64,000 nucleotides of DNA from Cucumis sativus (lineage: Eukaryota; Streptophyta; Magnoliopsida; Cucurbitales; Cucurbitaceae). A program made the translations under genes and the position numbers. The stretch's first letter is position 1, and each line of letters opens with the position of its first letter. The DNA is taken from contig NC_026658.2 of NCBI RefSeq assembly GCF_000004075.3, forward strand, positions 15,426,075 to 15,490,074, in the 5' to 3' direction. The notes beneath the pieces are model-generated. The model ran no database searches. It saw only the letters and a program-made list of their open reading frames with translations, and had not been told where the DNA came from. This document shows positions 1 to 12,815 of the stretch, piece by piece.

Positions 1-8
1 ATGAACTC

Positions 9-1243
9 AATTTTGTTGGATCGGTATGGCAACCCTAGAGGGGGGTGAATAGGGTTTAAATAAACTTTTTGACAAATAAAAAGTAAAATCAACTAATTAG
101 ATATTTTCTAAAATTTAAATAAAGAACTTTGTAAACTTTGTTAAATAACAAGATTGATAAAAAGATATGAATGGAAGTATGCAATCAAACTCAACCAATA
201 AGAATATGTAACTAAAATTAAATTAAAAAAATAATTAGAAAAGAGTTAGAGAAGAAGACACCGTAATTTTATAGTGGTTCGGTTAAACTCAACCTACATC
301 CACTTTTCCAAGCACCCCTTGGGATTTTGATTGAAAATCTTCTTTGGACTCTTTCCACGGATTTGAGCCGAACCGATTCTTGCTCCTTTTTCGGGTTCAA
401 GAGCAAACCCGATCCTTTCCACGGGTTAGGATCCAACCGTTACAATATGTTGAAATTTTTAAATCACACAAAAGAAAACTCTCTAAAAGAGTGAGTATAC
501 AATTTGAAGCTCACAAATTTAATCCTCACAATACAATAAGAAGCTCTCAAGAATAAGATGAAAAGAATAAAAATTGGAAGCTTTAGAGAGAATAACAATG
601 TTGGCTTTTTGCTTGAGGATTGTAAAGATTTAGTGATCTTGTGTAAATGTGAAGTATTTAAAAAGAGAGGAAAGATAAATTCAAAATCATTTGGGTCATT
701 AGATATAAGTAAAAGAAAAATGAATGGTTGAGATTTAAACTTAATTAGCCGTTAGACACAATACAAATAATAATATAATAATATGTCTTTTCAAAATATT
801 TTGTTTAAAAAGAAATCAATAAAGCAACTTCACCCTCTTTTAAAAAAACTAGCCGTTAGACACAAGAAAAAATAATAATATTAAAATCATTTTTCTTTTA
901 AATTCATTTTCTTTATAAAAGCCAATAAAACATAACAAAAAGCCACATTTGTTACTCCTTCATTGCTCCAAGTGGCTTTGTTCAAATTGAATGCTTTGTC
1001 GCCACGTCACCATCTCGGGTATTTTTTCGTTAACCTTCTTTTAGCAATATTTTCTTCATTTGAACTTCGATTTGGGTGATTGAAGAGGCGTTAGAATCAT
1101 TTTTCCAAGCTCTACGATATGGTCTATTCAAATTAATAAAATTGTCAATAAAAAAAGTCAGATTTGTTATCATCAAAATATAAATTAATTGAATAATTAA
1201 AATAAATTAATTTGAGATTAAGGGCCAAAAAGCCAACAAATTT
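9..1243. mobile_element. Solo LTR with 5-bp target site duplication
   Basis: The element runs from 14 to 1238 (1225 bp). It begins TGTTGG and ends CCAACA, the TG...CA inverted ends of plant LTRs, and is flanked on both sides by the same 5 bp, AATTT (9-13 and 1239-1243). There is no second LTR or internal gag/pol region in the window, so it looks like a solo LTR left after recombination between two LTRs. Near its start it carries the GAGGGGGGTGAATAG motif, which I remember as common in plant dispersed repeats. Orientation is not certain. The ORF at 344-556 inside it is not a recognised protein. A short-TIR DNA element is less likely, given TG/CA ends plus a 5-bp duplication. Confidence 0.75.
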
Positions 1244-1855
1244 CTCTAATTCGTGTTTCCATCTTAAAGTTTTGGATCTTGATTTAGCACTTTTGAACAA
1301 GAAACTTGTTGTAATTACTTTTGCTAGTAATGATGTTGATAAATCTTTATATAAAGTTTGAGAAAGATTATACTTAACAAAAATATATTTCTCTTGATGG
1401 ATACAAGAAACACTAAATGCTTATTGTTTTGGTATATGAGTGTTTATTGGTTTGGTACAGTGAAACCATAGCCCTAAATCATAGTAGTCCTACTTCAATT
1501 GAAATCCTCGTTAAATCATAATCAATCAAGGAATAGGCTACTCATTTAATCCATATTCAATTACAAATATTGAACTTTCATGAAATAAATCACATAATAG
1601 ACCTTCATTAACGGCGGATTGTAGTTCTTTTCTACGAAGGGCGATTTAGATATTTCACCTATTCATTTTTCCAAATTTTTATTTTGAGGTATTTTTCTGG
1701 AATTAATTGTTATATTTGATTAAGATTTTAAGAACTATTGAGTCTTACAATTTCGTTTGAGTTCAAGAGAAAAGGAAAAGGAAAAGAAAATGAAATAATA
1801 ATAAGATAATATATATATATATATATATATATTAATTAATTATTATTATTATTTT
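1244..1855. other. Gene-free AT-rich spacer upstream of the RES splicing factor gene
   Basis: No coding region is visible. The spacer ends in an AT dinucleotide tract just before the GC-richer leader of the next gene. It probably contains that gene's upstream promoter, but I cannot point to a convincing TATA box apart from the tract itself. Confidence 0.6.
1808..1832. repeat. (AT)n microsatellite
   Basis: An uninterrupted AT dinucleotide run followed by TTAATTAAT and ATT repeats. It lies about 30 bp before the GC-rich leader of the gene at 2402, so length variation could affect promoter spacing. Confidence 0.9.
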
Positions 1856-2401
1856 TCCCTCGCTCGTTTCGCGTGCCCCTCCTTCTTCCTCATTCTCATT
1901 CACGATTTGGATGCTCTAGCTGCCGCCCTTAGTTGCTTCTTTTCTTCTTTTCCGTTTAGTTGCTCCGACGAACGCCAACGCACCGTCGCGTCTCCGATAG
2001 CCCAAGCCGCAGCGTCCATTTCTTCCTTGCCGTCCGACTGCCTCCCGTCGTGGAGCGCGTTTCACGTCTTCTTCAGATCTGAGCCGCGCGCGCGAGTTTT
2101 CTTTTCCAGTTGTTACGCGTTCCCCCTGCTTTCTCCCTCACCCAGTCGCGCACCTCCGTCCGAGCCACTCCTCTCTGTCCCGATCTACGCGCATAGATTC
2201 CAGCTTTTCTAAGTCGCCGCTTCTGCCTTGCCACGAACTGTCGGAGTTTTGTTTGGTAAGAATGAAATTGTGGGTTTTGTTGTTTTCACGGCTATTGTTA
2301 AATGCTAATGTTGGATTAATCATTTGGATCGATACTTATTCTTGAAGGTACCGTTTGAGGTTTGCCCCAGGGGAACAGGGATTTCGATTTTCAACTTAGC
2401 T
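1856..2401 (+). promoter_or_regulatory. 5' leader of the RRM-CCCH gene, probably with a leader intron
   Basis: From about 1856 the sequence changes abruptly from AT-rich to GC/CT-rich, typical of a plant 5' untranslated exon. A consensus donor (GTAAGA) at 2256 and acceptors at 2346-2347 (TTGAAG) or 2369-2370 (TTTGCCCCAG) suggest a leader intron ending shortly before the start codon at 2402. Upstream ATGs here open only very short frames; for example, the one near 1909 stops after two codons. Confidence 0.5.
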
Positions 2402-4992
2402 ATGAATCCCTTAACCCTAGTCAAACGCATCCAGAAAATAAATTCTCAAGAGGCAGCGCTTGGGATTTCTGAGGAAGCTTCATGGCACGCCAAATACAAA
2501 GATTCCGCCTACGTTTTCGTCGGAGGCATTCCTTATGATCTCACTGAGGGTGATCTCCTCGCCGTCTTCGCCCAGTAAGTTCACAGTCCTATCTATTTTC
2601 TCCCTCTTCTTTGTTTTGATTCTGCTCTCTTGCAGCTGTCTGTTCGTATTTACTTGAGAGACTGTGTAGTTGGATAAGTTTAGATTGAGATGTTGTGCTA
2701 GATTTGTGTGTTCGACATTGAAGTGAATTATCTCTCCCTTGGTGGTGTCTTGTTGTTCCAGTAGCTTCTAAATTGAACTTTGCTGGTAGCGACGAAAATT
2801 TATGGGGTCCTGTGAAAGTAGAAAATTTTGTTTGTAGGTCGTTGTAAATTGTTTTTAGTCGACAATCCTAGGTATTTAGACATTGGTAACTTAAGAGGTG
2901 GAGTTGATGTTTCAAGTTGTGAAAATAGACTAATTGAGCTCATAGTTGTTACAACAATAGATTTTGTTGTTTCTTGTAGTGCCAGCTTTTCCTATTTAGA
3001 ATTCATCTTCATTGTGACCTCGGAGGGGCAATCGTATGAGAAGGGTTGGGATGTTTAGAGATACCTGTTTAGGTCCTAGGTTTAACTCTCAGGTGGAAAA
3101 CTTGGCTTCGATTGGTAATATTTGGTTTTTTGTTTTTAGTTTTTGAAAATTGAGCCTATAGACATCCCTCGCAATTGTATATTTCTCTCCTTGTTTTTTT
3201 GATGTGGTTAAGAATTCAATTCTTTAGCTTATAAAATATGCAAATCATGGTAAGAAATTGAGAGTATATAGACTTGGTTTTTGAAAACTAAAAACCAAAT
3301 GGTTACCGAAAAGGGTCTAAGGTACTCAAAACCTTTGTTTTCTCTCTAGAGCTAGCCTTGGTGTGGGGAAGGCCTCTTGGCAACTAGCAGGGTTGGTTCT
3401 ATACATTATGCATGCTAGAAGAGATCTTTGATATCTTGGTTTATGTGTGTGTAATCACAATTGTTTCAATTAATAAAAGAATCTTTTTTTTCTTCCCTGC
3501 CCTTCATCGTTTGTCTGTAAATGCATTTTTAAGGTTACATGCTCACTTGTGGGTCATTTGTGTTTTTTGAATATTGAAATATATTTGAACGTACAGGTAT
3601 GGAGAGATTGTAGATGTCAATCTTATCAGAGACAAGGGTACAGGAAAATCAAAAGGCTATGCCTTTGTTGCATATGAAGATCAGAGAAGTACAAATCTTG
3701 CTGTAGGTTGTCTCCTTCTCCTCTCTCTAAACCGTTCATTGTTTGTTATATGGGACTGAATGCGGATCTCTAAGTAATGTTGTTTGTCTCTTTCAGATAA
3801 TTTGAATGGTGCACAGATTCTAGGTCGGATCGTTAGGGTTGATCATGTGTCTAAATATAAAAAGAAGGAAGAGGAAGATGAAGAAGAAGAACAAAAAAAG
3901 AGGGAAGCTCGGGGTGTTTGTCGTGCCTTTCAAAGGGGTGAATGTACTCGCGGAGCTGGATGCAAATTCTCTCATGATGAGCAGGTATTTGTGAGACCTT
4001 CTGTTATGTAAATTTTCTCTAGAAAGGATAGAAAGAGGTTTTGATCCCTGACAGTTTGTTAGTGGGGAAAAGGATGGTTTGATGTACAGTGTAAGAAGTT
4101 AGTTGTTTTTTGTAGGGGAAATATCTTGGCTTCACGGGATTTTTGTTTAGCTTTTGGCTAGTTATGTGTGAATTGAATAAAGAAGTTTGCAGACTATTTT
4201 TTCTTCTGCATGCTTCGATTAGAGTTTTAGCTTCACTTTAAGAAATTTGATGCATGGAAATTGTTCGTTTTTTAGAGAGCTGCAGACACGGGCTGGGGGG
4301 CGGCAGAAGATGCAAGTTCAAAATGGGGGCATGACAAGTTTGACAGTAGAAAAAATCACGACAAAGAATTACATGCAAAAGGAAGGAAAACTAGTGATAA
4401 CTTAGGAAGACATCCAAGGGAGACTAGTGGAAGCCTGAGGCAGGAAAATAGACCAAGAGGTTGGGATGATAGTAAAGAATCAGAGCTCAAGTCGAGAGAG
4501 GATCATGGTGGGAAAGATGAGAAGAGATCGAGAAGATATGATCTTGATGGCAATTCTGATCCAAAGTCAGGAGATGATCAATATAAAGGGGAAGAGAAAA
4601 GATCTAGTAGGAACCACGATGATAACAGGAAAGACGAGAAAAGATCGAGAAAACATGACAATGATGATGAGATGAAATTAGAAGATGATCGCTATAGGAA
4701 GGAAGAAAATAGGTATAGAAGGAACCAAGACAATGAACTCCCACAGCATTCGAGAAGAGACTACAAAACAAGGGAAGAAGACAGATCATCAAAAAGGCAC
4801 GGCGACAAAGAGTATCCACCAAAGCTGAGGGAAGATGATAAAAGAAGGGAAAGAGATGTATCGGTAAGACATCGCTCAGAATCATATAGGAGGGAAAATC
4901 CAGATGAGAAAAGAGATTATCGTTCCTCTCATGGTGGTAGAGATTCTTCATCACATTCTCATAGAGAAAGAAACGAGGACCGTCGTAGATAA
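2402..4992 (+). CDS. RRM and CCCH zinc-finger protein, RES-complex splicing factor (RBMX2/Ist3-like)
   Basis: Four exons, 2402-2574, 3597-3706, 3797-3984 and 4276-4992, give 395 residues with all junctions GT-AG and in frame. The start MNPLTLVKRIQ and an RRM at about 36-114 (RNP2-like YVFVGGIPY, RNP1-like GKSKGYAFV) closely resemble human RBMX2 and yeast Ist3/Snu17, the U2-associated RES subunit that helps splicing and nuclear pre-mRNA retention. A CCCH finger follows (C136, C144, C150, H154; spacing C-x7-C-x5-C-x3-H) after an acidic, lysine-rich linker. The last exon encodes a long charged tail rich in R, E, D, K and S, like SR-type splicing factors. The plant family is annotated as zinc finger CCCH domain-containing protein 25 or 42. 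Expected location is the nucleus. Family is certain; exact orthology is not. Confidence 0.93.
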
Positions 4993-5204
4993 AATGAACG
5001 ATTACACAATGTATCATCATGGTTAGTCCTATCATGCTAGGTTCCAACACTATTGTAGAACATAACTTGTTTTATGGCCTGTTTTGTTTCCTTGTATTGT
5101 ATTAGCAACTTTTTTTTAGCCCCACTACTTGTACTATCAAAGTAGGTAGTAACTCTTTACCGTGGAAATCTCATTGAGTAGAAACTTTTACATGCTAAGA
5201 AGAG

Positions 5205-5395
5205 TCGAGAATAAAATGATTAAAAGGTCATGGATTTAATTCATGGTGACCACCTATGTAAGAATTAATTTTCTACAAGTTTCTCTGATAAACTTGTAGA
5301 AAATTAATTCTTACATAGGTGGGTGGTCTCATGAGATTAGTCGAGACACGTGTAAGTGGCAATCTTATGGATATTCGAAAAAGAAAAAAAAACGA
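5205..5395 (+). mobile_element. Au-SINE-like retroposon
   Basis: The stretch AAGGTCATGGATTTAATTCA (5224-5243) resembles a decayed tRNA-type B box and leads into ATGGTGACCACCTATG. Further on, GTCTCATGAGATTAGTCGAG (5326-5345) is close to the 3' part I remember from the Au SINE family of angiosperms. It ends in an A-rich tail (about 5377-5392). A SINE of this type is transcribed by RNA polymerase III and copied by a LINE reverse transcriptase. The left end and target duplication could not be fixed. The middle has become a perfect hairpin, listed separately. Confidence 0.6.
5250..5322. repeat. Perfect 33-bp inverted repeat with 7-nt loop
   Basis: Bases 5250-5282 (starting CCACCTATGTAAG) are the exact reverse complement of 5290-5322 (ending CTTACATAGGTGG); the loop 5283-5289 is CTCTGAT. 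It lies in the SINE-like element, 258 bp downstream of the stop codon of the RRM-CCCH gene. Confidence 0.95.
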
Positions 5396-6680
5396 AGCAT
5401 GCTTGTTAGAGGATCATATATAGATCATTTCATTTTTAAGAATATTCTTAATTTCTTCTTTATCTAATTGATATAACCATTCAAGTTGCTATTGCAATGT
5501 TGGTGGCAATCCTTTTGGTATTATTTTAAGGTCCATCCAAAGATTGAGAAACTTTCACTCACAAATGAGAGTTTTATTCTTTTTATCCCATTCTTTTTTC
5601 AATTCCCGACCTCTTTTTTTCTTTGTATAAAGAAGAAGTTTTTCCTGCTCATAATTCAATAACGACTACATAAATTAATTGTTGGAGAAAGTGCTCAGAC
5701 AATTACTATGTTATAGAAATTTTATATTTTCAAGAGTAACCATTATGAATATGGATTTGATTTCTACAACAAACATATTCGAGTTTGTAGAAAAAAAATC
5801 CAGCTAATCTCATTCCCAGGTGGGAACCTAATTAAATTTGTCAACTTTTTAGGTTATGTTACAAAAACTCTTACCAAAATTTAATACAGTGCTTGAGTTC
5901 TTGAGTTTAGAGGGTCGTCATCTTTAGGTTGTGGATATGAAAACTATTTATTGGATGACTATTTTGAATGATCGCAAGTGTAGATATTATGTGTCCATGT
6001 CGTTCTTTTTTCTTGTATGGAAACATTAATCTGTTTACGTTATGATATGCTTTGACCTAAGAAAAATATGTAATGTTATATTTCTTATATTCTTATTATC
6101 AATTTTTCTTTTTTATATTAGTGGGCAGCATGCCTAATCTAACAATAATCGAGTGTGTTGGATTAAACTTGCAAACTCACAAAATTGAGTTTAAGATTTT
6201 TACCATCCAACCAAAACAATGTATGGTACAGTTAGATTCCAAATCATGTACCTGGTTCGTACCTGTCGTGGACGCAATATGAATAATTACTCTTTTGTTT
6301 TCAAGTATTTTTTGTCAAATACTTTGATTTCAACTTACACTGGATCAGTTCGTCCAGTTGGGAACCATGCTAATTGAAAGTCTATAAGGTTGACATGAAC
6401 ATAACGCCTCCAATTTTCAAGCATTGAGTAGGACGACTGCGAAAACAAATAATATTATTAATTGGCGAGAAGAAAAGTCACTCAAAATGCTGTCATTGTC
6501 ATTAGGTTGGTCACAATTGTGTCATGCACCACTTTTGACATATTTTCACGATGACAATCATCTTTCTCTGTTTCTCCGCTATCTTCAGTCTTTTGTAGAT
6601 ATTAATAATAATATAATAATGAAAAAAATGATAGAAATTGTCAATAATATCCTAGCAATGATAGACTTTTTAATCACACT
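5396..6680. other. Gene-free AT-rich spacer
   Basis: No exon with plausible coding bias or splice signals. The short frames here (for example 6073-6282 and 6424-6690) are low-complexity and resemble no family I know. Confidence 0.6.
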
Positions 6681-8006
6681 TGAGATCTAAGAATAGTTTA
6701 TCACTGATAGAACCTTATCGCTAATAGACTTAAATCATATAAAGAATAATCTATAGGTGATACAAATCTATTACCGATAGACTTTTCACTCACAAACACC
6801 CTTGAGTAATAGTCTTGGAAAAAAAAAATGAACTAGAAGCTTTTAAAATTTTACCTCTTTCTCTTTTGCCCAAGCAATTGCATAAACAATTGCTTTATCA
6901 ATGTTAGCATCAAAATCAACATCTATCATTTCTAGACTCATTGGTGGAGGATGATTCTTTTTCAAGAACTCTTGAGATTGTTTTTCATTTTCACATTTGT
7001 GTGGAAGTCATTGGTTTACAACTTATGTTATGGAAAGTAACAAACAAACGATCTCTTCTTGTCCCTTTTTCAGGTAGTATAAACCTTCTTTGTGCTGTTT
7101 TTAATTTTAATCTTCAATATCTTCATGTAATTAAAGAATATATTTTTTTCTACAATATTTTTATCCTCACAACATATGCTTCTTAATCCAATCTTTCATT
7201 TTCTAACTCCTTAAAATATCTAAAGTACTCAGGTGTCATTTCTTCTCTTGATGTAACAGTAGGGACCATATATAGCTAAAAAACAAAATATTTAATCAAT
7301 ATTAAATAAAAAAAAAACTTATTTTCATGTATTTGTAGAGAACATTCTATATCTGATATGGATCTATCACTGATAGATCAATATGATATTATTGACAGTC
7401 TTTCAATAATAGATATTACTTATATTTGTCTACGAGTGACATGACAGACTAACAAATCTTATTGATAACTTTTATTAACAACAAATTTAGAAAATAATAT
7501 AACAGAAAACAAATAAGAAACTTGTTTTTTTTCCAAAAACATGTTGTTTTCCAGATCCCGTCAATCTAATTGTACATTGTATTTCCTATTCAATATTCTT
7601 AAGAAATTCTTTTCCTATTCTTGTCACATATCCACGAGCAAATTTAAGAAGTATTTCATATGCTCAATAAGCTAGAATTATAGGGAAGCATTGTAGAAAT
7701 GGGCATGATTTAGATTCTGATTATGAGTTTTTAGATTTTCTTTTGGATTTTAGTGCATTATGAATAAATTGCTTTGTAAGATTATATCATAACCTTCCCC
7801 AAGGATAATTCCTAGACTTATCTTTATCATTCAACATTTTCAAATGTTTCAAATCCAAAATATTGTGATTTTCAAACGTGTTCATTTCTTTTTTGTTTGC
7901 TCGATAAACTTTCATGTTTTGAGGCTGTTTTTGCCCGTTTGTCCTTTAGTTCACTTTTCGTAATGGCTTTTTTTCTTATCTATTGGTTAAAATTACAATA
8001 AACACG
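6681..8006. repeat. Dispersed TATCACTGATA-type repeats
   Basis: Scattered copies of a short near-palindromic motif such as TATCACTGATAGA occur at about 6700, 6730, 6770 and 7361-7379. In the last, GATCTATC and GATAGATC flank ACT. I remember this motif as abundant in cucurbit genomes. No coding region is seen. Confidence 0.55.
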
Positions 8007-8622
8007 TCAAGCCAACGAACTTAACACTAACAATCTACCTGTGATACAAATATATTATCGATAGACTCCAACCCTTAAGTAATAACTCACAAGCCTAAAA
8101 TAGAGTATAACAAATAAGATATCACTAATAGAAACATGTCACAAAAAATGAAGAAACATATTTCAATAGAATTACTACCAAATAAGAAACAAGAATAACA
8201 CATTATCAACCCAACGAACTAAACGGTAACAGTGTATCAGTGATACAAATATATCACTGATAGACCCTAAGTATGAAGTAATAACACACAAGTAAAAAAC
8301 AGAGCATGACCAAGAACATATCACTAATGTAAACATATCACAGAAAAGGAAGAAACAAATTTCAATGGAATTACGATCAAATGAGAAACAAGAATAACAC
8401 ATCAACTCAACGAACTAAATGATAACGGTGTATCAGTCATACACATCAACCCAGTGAACAAAACCCTAGCAGTCTAGTAGTGATACAAAGATATAATTGA
8501 TATATCCTAACCTAAGTAATAACATCCAAAACTAAAACAGAACATGATGAGGAACACTATTTCAATGACAAATGAGAAATAAAAAGTATACATCAACCCA
8601 AAAAACTAAAGTCCGTCAATGA
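8007..8622. repeat. Imperfect tandem array, unit about 195 bp
   Basis: Units restart with a phrase like CAACCCAACGAACTAAA at about 8010, 8207, 8404, 8446 and 8592. Each contains a variant of GTATCAGTGATACAAATATATCACTGATAGA followed by AAGTAATAACACACAAG and GAGAAACAAGAATAACAC-like blocks. The first two periods are about 197 bp; the fourth unit is truncated and the fifth only begins. The array ends about 480 bp upstream of the LHCB4 start codon. Confidence 0.8.
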
Positions 8623-8908
8623 TAGAAATAATTTACATCTATTATCACAAAAAACAAATAGACCTGATACCAACACGAACTTAGGTCGACTGACGATGAG
8701 AAGTTGTAAAGTTGAAAACTTTTCACCTCCATTTATTACATCTCACATGGAATTATTTTGGTCTCGAAAAAGATAAGTTAAAAATGTAAAAAAATGATTA
8801 AAACTTACCTAAAGATTTTGTGTGAGGAGAGAAACCTCAACCACAAACTTAAGAAACAAAAACGAGTGAAACGACGACGTTTAGACCCCACCACTTCAGT
8901 ACAACGGG

Positions 8909-8926
8909 ATAAGGCGGGGATAAGGG
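8909..8926 (+). promoter_or_regulatory. Two tandem I-boxes upstream of LHCB4
   Basis: GATAAGG occurs at 8909-8915 and again at 8920-8926, separated by four bases. GATAAG (I-box) elements are typical of light-regulated rbcS and Lhc promoters. They lie 180-200 bp before the start codon. No TATA box is evident between them and the ATG, which is common in nuclear photosystem genes. Confidence 0.55.
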
Positions 8927-9106
8927 CAGAGGTCACAGAAGCCATCAGATGGATTCGTCCCACAATCCAACGGACAAAAAACCACAACAATCAGATTATG
9001 TGTCAATCGCCGATCACACTTCCCCTTTCTCAACCACATAATAACCCAACCAAAATCCCCAATTTCCCATCTCACATTCTCCAATCCCTCACTCAAACTC
9101 CTCCTA

Positions 9107-10257
<1,151 letters not shown>

Positions 10258-12504
10258 GGCTCCTCTTAATTGTCTCCTCCATTACTCGTCTTCTTCATTA
10301 TTGTCTCTTTCCAGTTTGTATAAAACTTGACTGAGTTATGTGATCCTGAGCTGTAAGTAGTACTTTGCTTCGCGATTCCTATGTTAAATTATATTATATA
10401 TGGTGTTACGACACAAATCAAAAACCGTTCTTTATTTCATTCCGATTGGTTTTGAATCATTCTTGAGGTGATTTTATATTGCCTAAAATTTTGTGGTTTC
10501 AATTGGGGAAGATGAATTGGAAAATAAAGTTATGGTACAATCAAAGTTTTTAATGGTCATCGAAGTCTTCAAAGATGACTATTTTGATGTATATCTTTTC
10601 AGTAAAAAAAAACTCATATCATATCATCTATAGAGAACTTGACATTTATTTTATTTTCAATTGCATGAAAGTGGCCTTTAAGTCAGATTCAAATCGAAAA
10701 TGACTAAATAATATATTTGAATCTTAGAATAAAATGTCTCTAGAACCAAGATTTTTAGAATAACTTTAAATAGAAAAGTATTCATAGATTTAAGAGATAT
10801 TTCTTATAAACAAATATTCGACCATGAATTAAAAATACCTATTATTAATAGGATGAAATGCAAACACACAAACATAATTGTAATCAACTCTTTCAACTTA
10901 AACTTATTATAGTCGTAAAAATTAAAACATTGATCGATTTTTATATTGAAATGTTTGAAGGCATAGAGTAGTTACAAGTGATTCTTATATTTCGATCGTA
11001 AATTATGTTTTGGTTAATATATTATTATTTTTTATTCAAATTTTTACGATATAATAAAAATTTAGATTCTATCTCTTTTGTTCAAATTTATAGATTTGTG
11101 AAAATACCGAACTAAATGCATATTCTTTGAATGATAAATACAAGTTAAAACTATTTTCTAACTATTATTGGATGTTATCTGTTATATGGATAGATTTTGA
11201 TATGATAGCCTAATCAATTTTATAGCAAAATTGAAGATAAAAAAATTGGGTCAACTAGGAAGAATACAAATTTTAAGGTTGTGATTTTGAAAAATAGCAA
11301 AACCGCTCCCTCTTTCAAAAATGAAAAAAAAAAACAATAAATAAGTATTTACAAAAATCCAAAATATCCCTATACACATGGACTGTAAGCTACTTTCTTG
11401 AAGTTTTAGTTTCATCTTTAGCTTCATCATGCATTTTCAAGAAGAATAATATAAACATTTAAAACACACAAATACTATCTTCATTTTCCATCTTCCATCT
11501 TTAATTTTTAAATCTATGACCTGCAATCAAATGCTTGGGGTGGAAGAACAAATATACAAAATAATTATCGGAAAATTTTAGTTTATTTTTAAAAGTTATT
11601 TATTTAATTAAATTAATAAAATGTATATGAAATTTGTGAGATTTTATCTAAAAATACACTATTTTAGTCTATTTTGTTGAAAACAAGTCAAAATTTAAAA
11701 ATAAATTAAGATCTTACTGCCAAAACTATTTAATTTCCAAATTATTTAGGATTTCAACCAATTAAGATTATTTTAAAATTTAAATTAAAGTTGAGATTTA
11801 GACAACAAAAAAAATTAATTATGTGGTTATTTTGAAATAAAAAAAATTAGAAAGAATTTGTTAGGAGTAGGAAATATACATTTTAACGCATCAAAATTAA
11901 TTATGACTTATAATATGCATATCACCACTTCATTACACTGGACGCATATGTTAAAATAATTATAGTTTTGCAAATGTGAATATTGTATAAAATACCATGT
12001 GTGACACTTCCAAAATTATGTTAGTTGGTACGTTATTTCTTCAATCAGATGAACATTCAAATTAGACATTAACCTTGATAGGATTTGTAATTGAATTAAT
12101 GTTATTGAACTTTCTAACTCATTTATTCTATATTTTGAAAGTAAGTTAATTTAAATTTAATAAGGAACATTGAAAAAACAATTAAATTAAAAAGATTTTG
12201 AAATAATAAAATCAATAGTGAGATTTACTCAAATTCAAAATAATAATTGGGTTGTTTTTGAGATTGGAATTAATTTGTAAGGTATGGTAGAATAAAACAT
12301 GGATGGTATATATTTAGAAAATAGGAAAAGTTCCATAAGCCACCCTATGCCTAAGGCTAGAAGTTTAATTACTTTCACACCCCATGAACTATATGCATTA
12401 TGCAAATTTGTTAGAGAATTGTTTTTCAAATCTCTTTATAAAATATTAAAAACAAAACTGACATTTCAATCTCGATTTTATTACTTCTGCACGCGTTTTC
12501 GAAT
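10258..12504. other. AT-rich spacer between LHCB4 and the Yippee gene
   Basis: The first 100-200 bp is presumably the LHCB4 3' untranslated region. The rest is AT-rich with no coding region or clear transposon ends. The minus-strand frame at 12235-12429 is a chance ORF overlapping the next promoter. Confidence 0.6.
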
Positions 12505-12513
12505 CTATAAATA
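12505..12513 (+). promoter_or_regulatory. TATA box of the Yippee gene
   Basis: CTATAAATA at 12505-12513 is a good TATA box and predicts transcription from about 12540. The roughly 280-nt leader would contain CT-rich sequence and possibly a small intron (GAG/GTTCGA near 12655 to TTCTGTAG near 12768). Confidence 0.6.
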
Positions 12514-12815
12514 CTCAGCATCGTTTCGAATTTTATGTATTTTCCTTTGGGTTTATTGTTCAATTTCATCTCCCACTGACGGCGACGATCATTCCATTCT
12601 CATTCCGCTTCCTCTATTTCCTCAGTTTCAGCCTTCCCTGAATTCCCATTCTGAGGTTCGATCACGCCGATCTTTGCATTGTTGTTGTTCTTGTTGTTAT
12701 TCTTCACCTTCATAGATTTCTAGTCATTTTTCTTCGAACGGAAGCTGATTTTTATGCTTTGTTCTGTAGGGAAGGCAATCGAGGATTGGTAGAGATATTG
12801 CTGCAACGAGAAGAG

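Noticed and set aside
4604-5050. 148-codon minus-strand frame
   Set aside because: Antisense shadow of the charged last exon of the RRM-CCCH gene; its composition reflects reversed Glu/Arg/Lys codons.
8007-8622. Possible CRISPR-like array
   Set aside because: Units are about 195 bp, diverged and without constant short repeats and unique spacers; the genome is a plant.
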